Assembly: GCA_023269455.1 (NCBI GenBank)
Contig: JAHFTG010000134.1
Span: 1-6,209, forward strand
DNA: 6,209 nucleotides
From: Opitutaceae bacterium
GTDB lineage: Bacteria; Verrucomicrobiota; Verrucomicrobiia; Opitutales; Opitutaceae
Reading direction: 5' to 3'
In this document: in pieces, positions 6,167-6,209 of the stretch
Position numbering within the stretch: position 1 is the stretch's first letter
How the letters are laid out: each line of letters starts with the position of its first letter
Notes under the pieces: model-generated
What the model saw: only the letters and a program-made list of their open reading frames with translations
The model's database searches: none
Told to the model about the DNA's origin: nothing
Position numbers and translations under genes: made by a program

Positions 6167-6209
6167 TTACTTCAGCAACTCCACGATGAGCTTCTCGTAG
6201 TCGGCCTCC
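6167..6209 (-). CDS. C-terminal end of an unidentified convergent protein
   Basis: On the - strand an open frame enters from the right edge and ends with TAA at 6167-6169. Its last residues are EADYEKLIVELLK, a charged, amphipathic and probably helical tail. Only 13 full codons are in the window, too few to name a family. Support comes from the G/C-ending codons (GAG GCC GAC TAC GAG AAG CTC ATC GTG GAG TTG CTG AAG) and from the properly placed - strand terminator 35 bases downstream. The gene converges on the GH3 transcription unit, so it is unlikely to share its regulation. Confidence 0.5.
   Translation of the reverse strand, partial: EADYEKLIVELLK

Overview
The window is GC-rich bacterial DNA with very high G+C at third codon positions. 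The genes are packed closely and lie almost all on the + strand. No IS element, CRISPR array, rRNA or canonical tRNA is visible. The codon style and a bacterial GH3-family gene beside a glpK-glpD pair suggest a verrucomicrobial host, perhaps Opitutaceae. That placement is an inference from general knowledge, not proven by the sequence.

Layout. Positions 2-1258 hold the 3' five-sixths of glpK (glycerol kinase), whose start lies outside the window. Eight bases later comes glpD (1267-2853, FAD-dependent glycerol-3-phosphate dehydrogenase). Together they convert glycerol to glycerol-3-phosphate and then to dihydroxyacetone phosphate, passing electrons to the respiratory quinone pool. After a 113-base gap there is a second pair: an unnamed alpha/beta-hydrolase-like protein (2967-4082) and a GH3-family acyl-adenylating enzyme (4136-5728). 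GH3 enzymes, best known in plants, activate a carboxylic acid with ATP and join it to an amino acid. The hydrolase next door could make, release or hydrolyse the related acyl compound, but this is only a genomic-context inference. It is the most biologically interesting part of the window.

The stretch 5729-6166 (438 bases) carries no convincing protein gene but is structured. It holds a 7-bp dyad separated by 13 bases, an extended -10-like sequence, a C(TCCG)G tetraloop hairpin, a hairpin identical in form to a tRNA anticodon arm (7-base loop CTCATAA), and a perfect 10-bp terminator stem followed by a T-rich tail. This could be a free-standing small RNA of about 105-115 nt or simply the 3' UTR and terminator of the hydrolase-GH3 operon. 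A second terminator on the - strand (6099-6131) serves a convergent gene, of which only the last 13 codons are present (6167-6209).

None of the three complete genes has a clear Shine-Dalgarno sequence ahead of its most likely ATG.
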